From: Bacteroidales bacterium
Lineage (GTDB): Bacteria; Bacteroidota; Bacteroidia; Bacteroidales; Prolixibacteraceae
Length of the DNA: 48,078 nucleotides
Reading direction: 5' to 3'
Assembly: GCA_015654795.1 (NCBI GenBank)
Contig: JAATGF010000040.1
Span: 1 to 48,078 of the forward strand
Every line of letters begins with the position of its first letter. Position 1 is the first letter of the stretch. The position numbers were made by a program, and so were the translations under genes. Below are positions 17,544 through 26,398 of the stretch, piece after piece. Under the pieces are notes generated by a model. The model was not told the origin of the DNA. It was given only the letters and a program-made list of their open reading frames with translations, and searched no databases.

Positions 17544-18944
17544 TTAAGCATGCTGCAATTTTTTATCAGGCAAACTAAAGAAAAATGTTGAGCCTTTGTT
17601 GACAACAGATTCAACCCATATTTTGCCTCCAAGTGCCTGCAAAAGTCCAATGCAAATTGCCAATCCTAATCCTGATCCTTCGTATTGTCTTGTAAGAGTT
17701 AAGTCAGCTTGCCTGAAACTTTCGAAAATTTGATGGTAAAGCTCGGGAGGGATTCCAATGCCGGTATCCTTCACATAGAAATGAATCATATTTTCTTTAA
17801 TTTCATAACCATAATCAATATTGCCAGACTCCGAAAATTTTATTGCATTGTTTATTAAATTGGAGAAAATTTGAAACACTTTGGCTTCATCGGAATAAAA
17901 GAATCTCAATTTGTCATTTGCATTATGATAATTTAATTGAATATTCTTCATCTTTGCAATTGGATTAAAGGTTGCAAATAAATTAGCAAAAAGTGATTCA
18001 ATTAGTATCGGCTTTTCTTTAATTTCAAGAAGTCCTGTTTGTATTGCAGACATATGAAGAATGTTAGTTATCATTTCAATAAGCCGGTAACCACTTTTAT
18101 TGATTATGCTTGTATATTCTTCAATCTCCGACTTACTCATACCTCCTTCTTTCAGCAAATTTGAAAAACCGATAATTGCGTTCAATGGTGTGCGTATTTC
18201 GTGAGACATATTCCGAAGAAATGCTAATTTCAACTGATCGCTTTCTTCAGCTTTTTCCCTAGCAAGAATTAATTCAGCTGTCTGTCTTTCTTTTTCTTTA
18301 TTTTGATACATATTCTTGCGAAGGGCAAAAACCAAAAGAATAGTGAACACATTCATTAATAGATACAAAGACAGCGTAAAAAGCCTGAAGATATCAATTT
18401 TACTGTCGTTTGACTCCTTTCCCTGTTTAAGTAAATTGTTTTCTTTCGTACGAATGTCATTGGATATTTGGAGAATCCGATCGATATATATTTTGCCTTC
18501 TTGTGCAAAAGCAAGTGAAATGGCCGGGACTAAATCATTCTTGTTTCTTAATTCAAATGCTCTATGGGAAAAATCAAGGTATTTCTGCACATAAAAACTA
18601 AGTGAATCTATGTTTTTTATTTGCGATGGATTGTCCCTGACAAGTTCTCTAAGTCCTTCAATGTTATGTTCAAAGCTTGTTTGATTGATAATGCAAGGTT
18701 CCAGGAAAGATTTGTCATTTGTAATAAGGGAACCGAGGGAGCTAATTATTATATTATTATTGATGGATCGTATTGAGTCAGATTGACTGATAATCTTCTC
18801 TAAGTGGCGGACTCTATTCCCCGCATCATTAATTTTATTTAGTCTTATGTAAATCGAATAACTCATGAGTAAGTTGCCTATGAGAATAATAGAATACAAC
18901 ATGATGATTTTTTGGCGAATTTTTGATTTATTCCGACTTTGCAT
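17544..18944 (-). CDS. Orphan membrane sensor histidine kinase
   Basis: 466 aa. Membrane helices near residues 12-31 and 187-207 bracket a roughly 155-residue, mostly helical periplasmic sensor region that resembles CHASE3-like helical bundles. A short linker leads to the HisKA domain (SHEIRTPLNAIIGFSNLL, phospho-acceptor His248) and the HATPase domain with an N box (NLINNAIKF), G1 (DTGIGIPPELYHQIF) and G2 (GSGLGLAI). It ends straight after the ATPase domain, so there is no fused receiver. No response-regulator gene occurs nearby. The stimulus is unknown. It is probably transcribed alone. Confidence 0.9.
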   Translation of the reverse strand: MQSRNKSKIRQKIIMLYSIILIGNLLMSYSIYIRLNKINDAGNRVRHLEKIISQSDSIRSINNNIIISSLGSLITNDKSFLEPCIINQTSFEHNIEGLRELVRDNPSQIKNIDSLSFYVQKYLDFSHRAFELRNKNDLVPAISLAFAQEGKIYIDRILQISNDIRTKENNLLKQGKESNDSKIDIFRLFTLSLYLLMNVFTILLVFALRKNMYQNKEKERQTAELILAREKAEESDQLKLAFLRNMSHEIRTPLNAIIGFSNLLKEGGMSKSEIEEYTSIINKSGYRLIEMITNILHMSAIQTGLLEIKEKPILIESLFANLFATFNPIAKMKNIQLNYHNANDKLRFFYSDEAKVFQIFSNLINNAIKFSESGNIDYGYEIKENMIHFYVKDTGIGIPPELYHQIFESFRQADLTLTRQYEGSGLGLAICIGLLQALGGKIWVESVVNKGSTFFFSLPDKKLQHA

Positions 18945-19232
18945 AATCCTTTTGAATGACTTGTTTATATTATATTACATTATATTCTTGAATAAACAAT
19001 ATTTTCTTTACTATTTATGATCGATTTTTATTAAAATGTATAAATATCAAACAATATTGTATTAATTCTGTTGTGAAATATACTGGATTTATGGTGTTGT
19101 ATGCTGATTTTTACATTTTTTTAACAAAGTATTTATATCAACATATTATTGTCACTTAATATTTTAGGAAAGGGTTAATACACGATCTTTGTGTTGATTT
19201 AATATCTATCAGTGGGAAGAAAAATTCAAAAA
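18945..19232. other. Very AT-rich divergent intergenic region
   Basis: Between the divergent kinase and nitroreductase genes. It is strongly AT-rich with many TATT/AATA runs. No gene was seen; both promoters probably lie here. Confidence 0.4.
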
Positions 19233-19321
19233 CGTATATTTGAAGCGCCATTCCTCGCGCGAGTTTAAGCGATAAATTATGCCCTGCCTGTGGCTTTGGG
19301 AAAAAAATAAAGGACACGATT
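19233..19321 (+). promoter_or_regulatory. Promoter-bearing leader before the nitroreductase gene
   Basis: CGTATATTTGAAG (19233-19245, with TATATTTG at 19235-19242) is followed by GCGAGTTTAAGCGATAAATTATGCCCTGC-type blocks (19259-19290). It matches, block by block, the leader at 12105-12170 before the SnoaL-like gene, although the two genes are unrelated. Confidence 0.5.
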
Positions 19322-19858
19322 ATGAGAGAGATTGAGTTACGCCGGAGTATTCGAAAATACAAAAGCAAACCGGTTGAAATGAGTATTATCAATAGTTTGA
19401 TTGAAAGCGCCAGACTTGCTCCGTCGGGCAGTAATACACAACCCTGGCATTTTATCGTAATTACAGATGATAAGATTAAAAATGATGTGGCAACTGTTTC
19501 TCACAATCAAAAATGGATGCTTACGGCGCCGGTTTTTATTGTTTGTGTCGCGGATATTGCGTCACGAATAGCGAATAGTGAAGACATTGAACTCGATGAG
19601 ACATCACCGCAATTTGAACTGAAGCAAATAATCAGGGATACCTCCATCGCGATAGAACATATTGTTTTAAATGCTATTACATTTGATTTGGGAACATGCT
19701 GGGTTGCATGGTTTACTCAAAAGGAAATCAGGTCAGTTCTTGGAATTCCCGGTAATAAATTTGTTGTAAGCATCCTGACAGTTGGTTATCCTGATGAGAA
19801 TCCCAATCCAAGAAGAAGGAAAGATCTTAAGGAGATTATTCACATCAATAAATGGTAA
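19322..19858 (+). CDS. Nitroreductase family protein
   Basis: 178 aa FMN-dependent oxidoreductase of the nitroreductase fold. The FMN-phosphate-binding start RRSIRKYKSKPV and the SARLAPSGSNTQPWHF motif (about residues 30-46) are clear, as is the C-terminal RKDLKEI after LTVGYPDENP. The central helix IEHIVLNAITFDLGTCWVAWF fits the dimer interface. It would use NAD(P)H to reduce nitro, quinone or similar compounds in the cytoplasm; the substrate is not predictable. It appears monocistronic, with a leader shared with the SnoaL-like gene and an R3-type repeat about 60 bases after its stop codon. Confidence 0.88.
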   Translation: MREIELRRSIRKYKSKPVEMSIINSLIESARLAPSGSNTQPWHFIVITDDKIKNDVATVSHNQKWMLTAPVFIVCVADIASRIANSEDIELDETSPQFELKQIIRDTSIAIEHIVLNAITFDLGTCWVAWFTQKEIRSVLGIPGNKFVVSILTVGYPDENPNPRRRKDLKEIIHINKW

Positions 19859-19917
19859 ATAATCTATTTTTATAATTACAAACAATTACCTCACTAATCA
19901 CCGTGTTTGTAATATGA

Positions 19918-19976
19918 AGTAAGTTGCCAGTCATTTGTAATGATAAAAGCAATGCTTCTGATTTCAGGAAGATGAT
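19918..19976 (+). repeat. Partial copy of hairpin repeat family R3
   Basis: Reads AGTTGCCAGTCATTTGTAATGATAAAAGCAATGCTTCTGATT with AGGAAG after it. It shares ATAAAAGCAATRCTTCYGATT with 9724-9776 and the AGGAAG tail with 11971-12070. The palindrome is decayed. Confidence 0.45.
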
Positions 19977-20528
19977 GCGACAGTGCTTCCTACCCTCAAA
20001 GTTTTGGAAACCGCGAAGGTATTTTGTGCAAAAGAGTAATAATCTGAGTCCAAAATAAAAAAATGCCGAAATAAGCCTTGCAAACTTCATTTCCGGATTA
20101 TTAGCATATTCATCTCTTTCGACAAAGGCTATCAATAAAACAGGTTGTAGAACCAACACTCAGCGAGCACATGAAAGATAAATATATAATTTATGATTAT
20201 AATAGGCGGTGGGTCGGCAGGGGGTACTTTTTAAGCAAAAACCGACCATTTTCGCTTGTTTTTTAATCCCGAACCTGGTACGAAGGAAACCAGAAGGAAA
20301 CCAGAAGGAATCCCTAACGAGATTTGGAACCTAAAAAGCGCTTAAAAAGGGAAAATTCGGAGCTTCTTTTTAGGATTGTATCAGCGTCAATTAATCATAA
20401 AATAGAATTCTCATTATTATGATAAGATGACAACATTTGATTGGAATCGTCGTCTACCGGAAAATTTTTCCGCTTTCAATCCCAGGAGTTATTAATAAAA
20501 TCATTCAAACTGATATAAAGGTAAGTAA

Positions 20529-20536
20529 TAACTTTG
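20529..20536 (+). promoter_or_regulatory. Candidate -7 box for the first AraC gene
   Basis: TAACTTTG fits TAnnTTTG and lies 39 bases before the start codon at 20576. The -33 element is not obvious. Confidence 0.35.
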
Positions 20537-20575
20537 TTTGGAATGTAAGCCTGATTTACGCTTTCAATAAAAAAT

Positions 20576-21520
20576 ATGTCGGGCAATAACGAAAGCATAA
20601 AATTAGTAAATTTGTGGGAAATGAGTAAAGTTGAAACCATAGAAGAATTTTATCAACGGAAATTCAATTGGATTCCTGATAATATCCGCAATGAAATCGG
20701 GCATTTCAATGTCTTTCAGCATGAGCCTATTGAACCCGGAAAAACAAAGCCAATTCCATATAGCAGAAGGGATTTTTATAAAATAATGCTCGTGATTGGC
20801 GATATTAATATGAATTATGCCGATCAGGCTGTTTCCGTAAAAAAACAGGCACTGTTTTTCTCTAATCCCCAGATTCCTTATAACTGTGAAAATTTAGAAA
20901 AAATCCAGGACGGTTTTTATTGCATTTTCAATCAGCACTTTTTCCATAAGTTTGGTGATTTAAATCAATATTCAGTATTTCAATCTGCAGGAAATCATGT
21001 ATTTGAATTGTCGGATGAACAAGTGGAACAAATTACCGGTATTTACAAAAAGATGTTTGAAGAGATCAAATCAGATTATATTCACAAATACGATGTTTTG
21101 CGCAATCTGGTCTTTGAACTGTTGCATTTTGCCATGAAGATTCAGCCCTCTGCGAAATCTGACAAGCAACCCCTCAATGCTTCCCAACGAATTTCAACCT
21201 TGTTTTTAGAATTGCTTGAACGTCAGTTTCCTGTAGATGAAAACCATCAGACAGTAAGTCTGCGGGCTGCTTCTGATTATGCAAATCAGTTAAATGTACA
21301 TGTAAATCACCTGAACAGGGCAGTAAAAGATACAACCGAGAAAACAACATCACAGATCATTGCCGAACGCATTGTACAGGAAGCAAAAATTCTGTTGAAG
21401 CATAGTGCATGGTCTGTATCTGATATCGCATACGCACTGGGTTTTACAGAGGTCACCCATTTTGATAACTTCTTCAAGAAGCATGTTCAATTAAGTCCGT
21501 TGAGATTCAGAAATATTTGA
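20576..21520 (+). CDS. AraC family transcriptional regulator
   Basis: 314 aa. The N-terminal half (about residues 40-190) looks like a cupin-type ligand-binding domain (YSRRDFYKIMLVIGD, then FFSNPQIPYNCEN). The C-terminal 100 residues are a two-helix-turn-helix AraC domain ending SDIAYALGFTEVTHFDNFFKKHVQLSPLRFR. It probably responds to a small molecule and activates the gene that follows 136 bases downstream on the same strand (PQQ-like propeller). Together with the AraC gene at 23072 it brackets that propeller gene, so control of the whole accessory cluster may be shared. Ligand unknown. Confidence 0.88.
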   Translation: MSGNNESIKLVNLWEMSKVETIEEFYQRKFNWIPDNIRNEIGHFNVFQHEPIEPGKTKPIPYSRRDFYKIMLVIGDINMNYADQAVSVKKQALFFSNPQIPYNCENLEKIQDGFYCIFNQHFFHKFGDLNQYSVFQSAGNHVFELSDEQVEQITGIYKKMFEEIKSDYIHKYDVLRNLVFELLHFAMKIQPSAKSDKQPLNASQRISTLFLELLERQFPVDENHQTVSLRAASDYANQLNVHVNHLNRAVKDTTEKTTSQIIAERIVQEAKILLKHSAWSVSDIAYALGFTEVTHFDNFFKKHVQLSPLRFRNI

Positions 21521-21656
21521 ATTCCGTGGTTGATTGGATTAAACCATTCTGCATTTATTTCGTCAAAGGAATAGCTTTATCTGCCTAAAAATTACAGGAT
21601 TAATATTTGAAAAATAAAATAATTTCAGATTATCAACCTTTAATTAATTAACAAAG

Positions 21657-22970
21657 ATGAAAAAAAGACAGTTATTTATTCCGGTGGTTGTCTTATTTGT
21701 TTGCTTGGCAAATGTCAATGCACAAGACTGGCCTCAGTATCTTGGACCTCACGGAAATAGTATTTCAGACCAGAAAGGTATTTTACGCTCCTGGTCTCAG
21801 AATGGGCCTGAAGTTCTGTGGACTGTGAATATGGGCATCGGTTATGGCGGACCTGTTGTTAAAGACGGTAAGGTCTATTTACTCGACAGGGATGACAAGG
21901 TTGGAGATAATCTCAGGTGCTTTGACCTTTCAAGTGGGAAAGAATTCTGGAATTTTGGTTATGAGGCTCCCGGATCTGTTATGTTTCCCGGTTCCCGAAG
22001 TGTACCAATTGCAGATGGCAGTTATGTTTATTCATGCGGTCCTTGCGGCGACTTGTATTGCATCGATATCAACACACACAAGTCCGTCTGGAATAAAAAT
22101 GTCTGGAAAGATTTCGGTGGTGAAGAAATTCCAAGATGGGCAATTACCCAGTGCCCTTTGATCTATGGTGATCTGATTATTGTGGCTTCACAGGCTCCCC
22201 AGGCGGGTGTTGTCGCTTATGAAAAGCTTACCGGTAATCTGAAATGGAAAACACCGGCTATCGGACCCGTTGGATATGTAAGTCCGGCAATTGTAAAAAT
22301 TGCCGGAGCGGATCATGTGGTAATGATAAGTGCATCTGACAGAAAAACGGACAGCGGCGGTAAAGTTGTTGGAATTGATCCGCTCACAGGAAAGGTTCTG
22401 TGGGAATATACGAACTGGCAATGTTCTATTCCAACCCCAAGTGCATTTGATGCCGGTGAAGGTAAAGTTCTCATTATTGGAGGGTACCAGGCTGGTGCGG
22501 CCATGATAAAAGTTGAGAAGAAAACAGATGGCAGTTATGGTGTAGCAGAACTTTATAAAACCATTGAATTTGGCGAACATACAAAGCCGCCATTATTGTG
22601 TAATGGTTATTTTTATGCCCAATACTCAACCAATGAGCGGCGTGACGGTCTGGTGTGTATGAAAATGGACGGCCAGATTATGTGGAAAACAAAGCGTACA
22701 CCTGATTTTAATAAAGGCAGCATGATTCTGGCTGACGGACTGATTCTGGCTACCGACGGTGCCAAATCGCTGTATCTGATAGATCCAGATCCATCTGGTT
22801 TTAAACCGATTGCATCAGCAGAGTTACTTAAGGAGACTGGAACAAGCAATGATCCGATGGCATCAAGGGGTGGAGGCTCCAGTCAAAACTGGGCACCAAT
22901 AGCGCTCGCAGATGGTAAACTATTAATACGCGATCAAAGCCGGTTGATGTGTATCAAAGTTGCGGAATAA
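21657..22970 (+). CDS. Exported PQQ-like beta-propeller protein, paralogue 1
   Basis: 437 aa with a clean signal peptide (cleavage near NVNAQDWP). The mature part is a seven- or eight-bladed propeller built of PQQ/YWTD-like repeats, seen as recurring V-x-G-x-V-Y-x-L-D and G-x-x-x-W motifs (VKDGKVYLLDRDD, SGKEFW, TGNLKW, TGKVLW). Such repeats occur in quinoprotein dehydrogenases and in BamB. It lacks obvious haem c sites (no CxxCH) and I cannot identify a complete PQQ-binding site, so an enzyme and a scaffold are both possible. It is about 70% identical by eye to the protein at 31859. Location: periplasm. Confidence 0.85.
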   Translation: MKKRQLFIPVVVLFVCLANVNAQDWPQYLGPHGNSISDQKGILRSWSQNGPEVLWTVNMGIGYGGPVVKDGKVYLLDRDDKVGDNLRCFDLSSGKEFWNFGYEAPGSVMFPGSRSVPIADGSYVYSCGPCGDLYCIDINTHKSVWNKNVWKDFGGEEIPRWAITQCPLIYGDLIIVASQAPQAGVVAYEKLTGNLKWKTPAIGPVGYVSPAIVKIAGADHVVMISASDRKTDSGGKVVGIDPLTGKVLWEYTNWQCSIPTPSAFDAGEGKVLIIGGYQAGAAMIKVEKKTDGSYGVAELYKTIEFGEHTKPPLLCNGYFYAQYSTNERRDGLVCMKMDGQIMWKTKRTPDFNKGSMILADGLILATDGAKSLYLIDPDPSGFKPIASAELLKETGTSNDPMASRGGGSSQNWAPIALADGKLLIRDQSRLMCIKVAE

Positions 22971-23030
22971 TTCTATAGTTCTGCAGAAGAATAGATCAAA
23001 TAGGCTAGCAGAATTAGGTTTATAACATAT

Positions 23031-23067
23031 AAAGAGGGTGTGATTATATGATAACGCATCCTCTTTT
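23031..23067. terminator. Bidirectional terminator between converging genes
   Basis: AAAGAGG...CCTCTTTT forms a stem with A- and T-runs on either side, between the end of the propeller gene (22970) and the end of the converging AraC gene (23072). Its position and A/T-flanked stem suit termination in both directions. Confidence 0.6.
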
Positions 23068-23071
23068 CATG

Positions 23072-23983
23072 TTAATTTCGCGATCTGTATTCATTAGGCG
23101 TGTACCCTGTGACGTTTTTAAACAACCTCGTAAAGTGCTGAGGATATTTAAAACCTAATTCGTAAGCGATTTCATTCACCGTTTTATCAGTGTCAAATGT
23201 CTTGTTTTTGGCAACCTCAATAATTTTGTTCTGAATGTATTCCTTGGCTGATTTCCCTGTCTCTTTCTTAATCAAATCGCCAAAGTAGTTGGAAGACAAG
23301 TGGAGCTCTTCTGCGCAATATGAAACAGAGGGTAATCCCAAATTCTGAGGTTTGTCTGATGAAAAATAGCCGTTCAGCAGTTTTTCAAACTTTTCCAAAA
23401 TGCCTTTATTGACATTGTCTCTTGTAATGAATTGGCGGTCATAAAAACGGTCACAATAATTCAGAAACAGTTCAATATTTGAAGCAATGAGTTTCTTACT
23501 GTGCTTGTCGATGTTTTGCTGTAATTCAAAGTCTATTTTTGAAAAACAGTCCAGAACAATCTGCCTTTCACGTTCCGATAGGTGCAAGGCTTCGTAGGCG
23601 TTGTAGCTGAAAAAGTTATAATCACCGATGCTTTTGGCCAGAGATGTCCCGCGAATCAGGTCAGGATGAAACACAAGCGCCTTTCCTTTAGGCTGATACA
23701 GTTGTCCGTCAGTTTCGATTTCCATCACTTGTCCCGGAGCGACAAAAACTAACGTACCTTCCTGATAGTCATAGTAATTGCGTCCATATTTTAAATCGCC
23801 GCATTTCACATCTTTCAGAAAAACGCAATATAGGCCATAATTTATCCGAACATTCTTTTCACCGCCCCATGACCTTGGATTCGCTTTAGAAAAATCAATT
23901 ACGCTAACCAAAGGGTGGAATGTTTCGTGATTATTCAAGGCATTGTATTCAGCTACCGTATCAAATCTGAAAATCCGTTCCAT
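23072..23983 (-). CDS. AraC family transcriptional regulator
   Basis: 303 aa. An N-terminal cupin-like sensing domain (about residues 30-130, with GTLVFVAPGQVMEIE) is followed by a linker and an AraC DNA-binding domain (about 200-303, LSSNYFGDLIKKETGKSAKEY and VNEIAYELGFKYPQHFTRLF). It belongs to the group often found divergent from oxidoreductase or hydrolase operons. It is divergent from the long plus-strand cluster that starts at about 24.1 kb, so it is the best candidate for that cluster's regulator. A TAAATTTG box (minus strand, 24006-24013) lies 22 bases before its start. Confidence 0.9.
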   Translation of the reverse strand: MERIFRFDTVAEYNALNNHETFHPLVSVIDFSKANPRSWGGEKNVRINYGLYCVFLKDVKCGDLKYGRNYYDYQEGTLVFVAPGQVMEIETDGQLYQPKGKALVFHPDLIRGTSLAKSIGDYNFFSYNAYEALHLSERERQIVLDCFSKIDFELQQNIDKHSKKLIASNIELFLNYCDRFYDRQFITRDNVNKGILEKFEKLLNGYFSSDKPQNLGLPSVSYCAEELHLSSNYFGDLIKKETGKSAKEYIQNKIIEVAKNKTFDTDKTVNEIAYELGFKYPQHFTRLFKNVTGYTPNEYRSRN

Positions 23984-24005
23984 ATCTGTTATTGTTTTTC
24001 TTAAG

Positions 24006-24013
24006 CAAATTTA
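24006..24013 (-). promoter_or_regulatory. -7 box for the divergent AraC gene
   Basis: TAAATTTG on the minus strand, 22 bases upstream of the start codon at 23983. It shares the 154-232 base divergent region with the promoter of the hydrolase cluster. Confidence 0.45.
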
Positions 24014-24110
24014 ATCATTCCATCAAAGCTGTAACCATTCAATAAGTCCAATCAGTAAAAATGGTAGAGGATTCAGTAATCTGTATACCAATACCTGACT
24101 GGCAAGTCCT

Positions 24111-24118
24111 TATATTTG
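24111..24118 (+). promoter_or_regulatory. -7 box for the plus-strand accessory cluster
   Basis: TATATTTG, a perfect TAnnTTTG match, between the divergent AraC gene and the first hydrolase. Initiation would be near 24125. No clear -33 TTTG is seen, as expected if an activator is needed. Confidence 0.5.
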
Positions 24119-24215
24119 ATGAATAATTACGGGTGAAATGAAAAATGAGAATTATAATCAGCTATCTATTCTGTTCACCGATTCTCGCGTTGGTTTTACA
24201 CAGCGTTCAAACCGG

Positions 24216-25271
24216 ATGAAGGCCTTCGTGTTATTGCTGACCATCCTTAGCCTGATCGCATCTGCCAAAACCAAAGAGAAGCCATTGATGATTCAGGAGC
24301 AAGGCAGCTTTGCTGTTGGAGGAACTGTAATTACGAATCCCGGCACTTTCAATCCTTATAATCAAACACCGGAAGGACAAACCTTTCATGGCGATCATGC
24401 CTATATCTTTTACCAGATTCCCGTGAATGCCCGCAAATATCCGCTGCTGATGTGGCATGGCATCGGACAGTTTTCCAAAACGTGGGAAACCACACCCGAC
24501 GGACGGGAAGGATTTCAGAATATCTTTTTACGCAGGCATTTTGGGGTCTATCTAATCGACCAGCCAAGAAGAGGAGATGCAGGCCGCAGCACCGTAGCAG
24601 GCACCATTATACCTACGCCCGACGAACAGGGGTGGTTTGGAACCTTTCGTGTCGGTATTTGGCCTAACTATTTTGAAGGAGTTCAGTTTGCGCGCGACAC
24701 AGCAACACTTAACCAGTATTTCCGCGCGATGACACCCAATATTGGACCTATCGATATGAATGTAAATACGAATGCAATTTCTGCATTGTTCGATAAAATT
24801 GGCACGGCAATTCTTGTTACGCATTCACATTCAGGTGGGATGGGCTGGGCAACCGCTATCAAAAATCAAAATGTAAAAGCAATCGTTTCTTACGAGCCGG
24901 GAAGTGGTTTTGTTTTTCCCGAAGGAGAAGTTCCTGCTCCGATACCAATGGCCGGAGGTATGCTCACCGCTTTTGACGTGCCTTTATCAGATTTTACGAA
25001 GCTTACCAAAATCCCTATAATTATTTACTATGGGGATAACATTCCCGATAAACCAATGGATAATCCAGGGCAGGATGGATGGCGGGCACGTCTTGAAATG
25101 GCAAGATTGTGGAGAGATGCTGTAAACAAGCACGGTGGCGATGTTTCGGTAGTTCATCTGCCTGAAATCGGGATAAAAGGCAATACCCATTTCCCGTTTT
25201 CTGATTTAAACAATATTGAAATTGCCGATTTGATGTCGAAATGGCTAAAAGAAAAAGGATTAGATCAGTGA
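24216..25271 (+). CDS. Exported alpha/beta-fold hydrolase (esterase/lipase-like)
   Basis: 351 aa from 24216, where a standard signal peptide (MKAFVLLLTILSLIASA) begins; the in-frame ATG at 24138 would add 26 polar residues. The mature part shows MLWHGIGQFSKTWETTPDGREGF (oxyanion-hole region) and the nucleophile elbow LVTHSHSGGMGW, a T-H-S-H-S-G variant common in a family of secreted alpha/beta hydrolases. The catalytic His is likely in EIGIKGNTHFPF near residue 328. It would hydrolyse an ester or related substrate in the periplasm. It is the first gene of the long plus-strand cluster, 58 bases before the next gene. Confidence 0.85.
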   Translation: MKAFVLLLTILSLIASAKTKEKPLMIQEQGSFAVGGTVITNPGTFNPYNQTPEGQTFHGDHAYIFYQIPVNARKYPLLMWHGIGQFSKTWETTPDGREGFQNIFLRRHFGVYLIDQPRRGDAGRSTVAGTIIPTPDEQGWFGTFRVGIWPNYFEGVQFARDTATLNQYFRAMTPNIGPIDMNVNTNAISALFDKIGTAILVTHSHSGGMGWATAIKNQNVKAIVSYEPGSGFVFPEGEVPAPIPMAGGMLTAFDVPLSDFTKLTKIPIIIYYGDNIPDKPMDNPGQDGWRARLEMARLWRDAVNKHGGDVSVVHLPEIGIKGNTHFPFSDLNNIEIADLMSKWLKEKGLDQ

Positions 25272-25329
25272 TTAGGATCATGGTTGATTCGAAAAAAGCA
25301 ATTTAAAAAATTAAGGGAGGAAATTAAAA

Positions 25330-26388
25330 ATGAAAAATAACAGAAACCAAATTTTGATAGTTATATTAACGTCGATAAGTATCTTTGCTTCAGGTCAAAC
25401 CAAGATTAACAATCCTTTTGGCCTGGTGTACAAGGATGCACTTACTGAAAATGTACCAGGAAAAGTAAATATCCATCCTGTTACTTATAAACTAAATGGC
25501 CTTGATATTGCTGCCAATATTTACACACCTGCCAACTACGACCCGCCGAAGAAGTATCCGGTAGTGGTGGTGGCTCACCCAAATGGTGGTGTTAAAGAGC
25601 AGACAGCCGGATTATACGCGCAGCATTTGGCAGAATCGGGTTACATCACCATTGTCGCTGATGCGTCATACCAGGGTGCCAGCGGTGGACAGCCCCGTAA
25701 TGTGGATAAGCCTGCGTTTCGTATTGAAGATATTCGCGGGATGGCAGATTACATCACCCAATATGCAGGAGCAGATGTCAACCGTCTGGGCTTATTGGGC
25801 ATCTGCGGTGGCGGCGGCTATTCATTAAAGGCAGCTCAAACCGACAAACGCTTTAAAGCAGTGGCCACACTGAGCATGTTTAATTCCGGGTTGGTTAGGC
25901 GCAATGGATTCATGAATTCAGGATTGTCTACCATTCAACAACGTTTAAAACAGGCTTCTGAAGCGCGTTCCTTAGAAGCGGCAGGTGGCGAAGTGCGTTA
26001 TGCTGCCGATACCAAAACGACCGATGAAATGGCAGATAAAATGCCGTTTGATCTGTATCGCGAAGGCTATTACTATTACAACAGAACACATGCGCATCCA
26101 AATTCCACGTTCAGGTACACCATGAGTAGTTTGCTCGACCTGATGGAATTTGACGCAGCCTCCAACATGGATTTAATCAATCAGCCCCTATTAATGATGG
26201 CGGGAAGCAAAGCCGACACCTATTACATGACCGACAGTGCATTCAACCTTGCCACAGGCACAAAGGAGAAAGAATTATTCTTGATTCCGGGAGCAACTCA
26301 CATTCAAACCTATTATGTTCCTGAATATGTAGCTCAGGCAATGAACAAACTCAACGAGTTTTTTGGTAAATATTTAGATGTTAAATAA
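25330..26388 (+). CDS. Exported dienelactone-hydrolase-like protein with Cys nucleophile
   Basis: 352 aa with a signal peptide (cleavage near FASGQTK). It has an alpha/beta-hydrolase fold with VVAHPNGGVKEQ at the oxyanion hole and the elbow LLGICGGGGYS, where Cys159 takes the place of the usual Ser, as in dienelactone hydrolases and the YcjY-like group. The acid and His (GATHIQTYY, near residue 324) follow in order. A good Shine-Dalgarno-like GGGAGGA lies about 12 bases upstream. The following gene begins 10 bases after its stop codon. Family members split lactones or esters; the substrate here is unknown. Confidence 0.85.
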   Translation: MKNNRNQILIVILTSISIFASGQTKINNPFGLVYKDALTENVPGKVNIHPVTYKLNGLDIAANIYTPANYDPPKKYPVVVVAHPNGGVKEQTAGLYAQHLAESGYITIVADASYQGASGGQPRNVDKPAFRIEDIRGMADYITQYAGADVNRLGLLGICGGGGYSLKAAQTDKRFKAVATLSMFNSGLVRRNGFMNSGLSTIQQRLKQASEARSLEAAGGEVRYAADTKTTDEMADKMPFDLYREGYYYYNRTHAHPNSTFRYTMSSLLDLMEFDAASNMDLINQPLLMMAGSKADTYYMTDSAFNLATGTKEKELFLIPGATHIQTYYVPEYVAQAMNKLNEFFGKYLDVK

Positions 26389-26398
26389 ATTTAGGAGT

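Larger units (their letters stand above)
19859..20575. other. Long intergenic region with degenerate repeats
   Basis: No convincing gene in 717 bases. It holds a partial R3 repeat (19918-19976) and an R1-like stretch (20273-20309: GAACCTGGTACGAAGGAAACC then two AACCAGAAGG units). The minus-strand frame at 19845-20159 reads through the R3 relic and has no protein-like features. The last 150 bases should hold the promoter of the AraC gene; TAACTTTG at 20529-20536 is a candidate -7 box. Confidence 0.5.

Noticed and set aside
19845..20159. 104-codon minus-strand frame after the nitroreductase gene
   Set aside because: It reads through the R3 relic and AT-rich filler. Similar peptide fragments (LLLSLQMT, LYLSLQTT) arise from the other R3 copies, so the likeness comes from the repeat and not from a gene family.
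24138..24215. Longer start for the first exported hydrolase
   Set aside because: It would put 26 polar residues before a normal signal peptide. It remains possible, because the -7 box is close to 24138.
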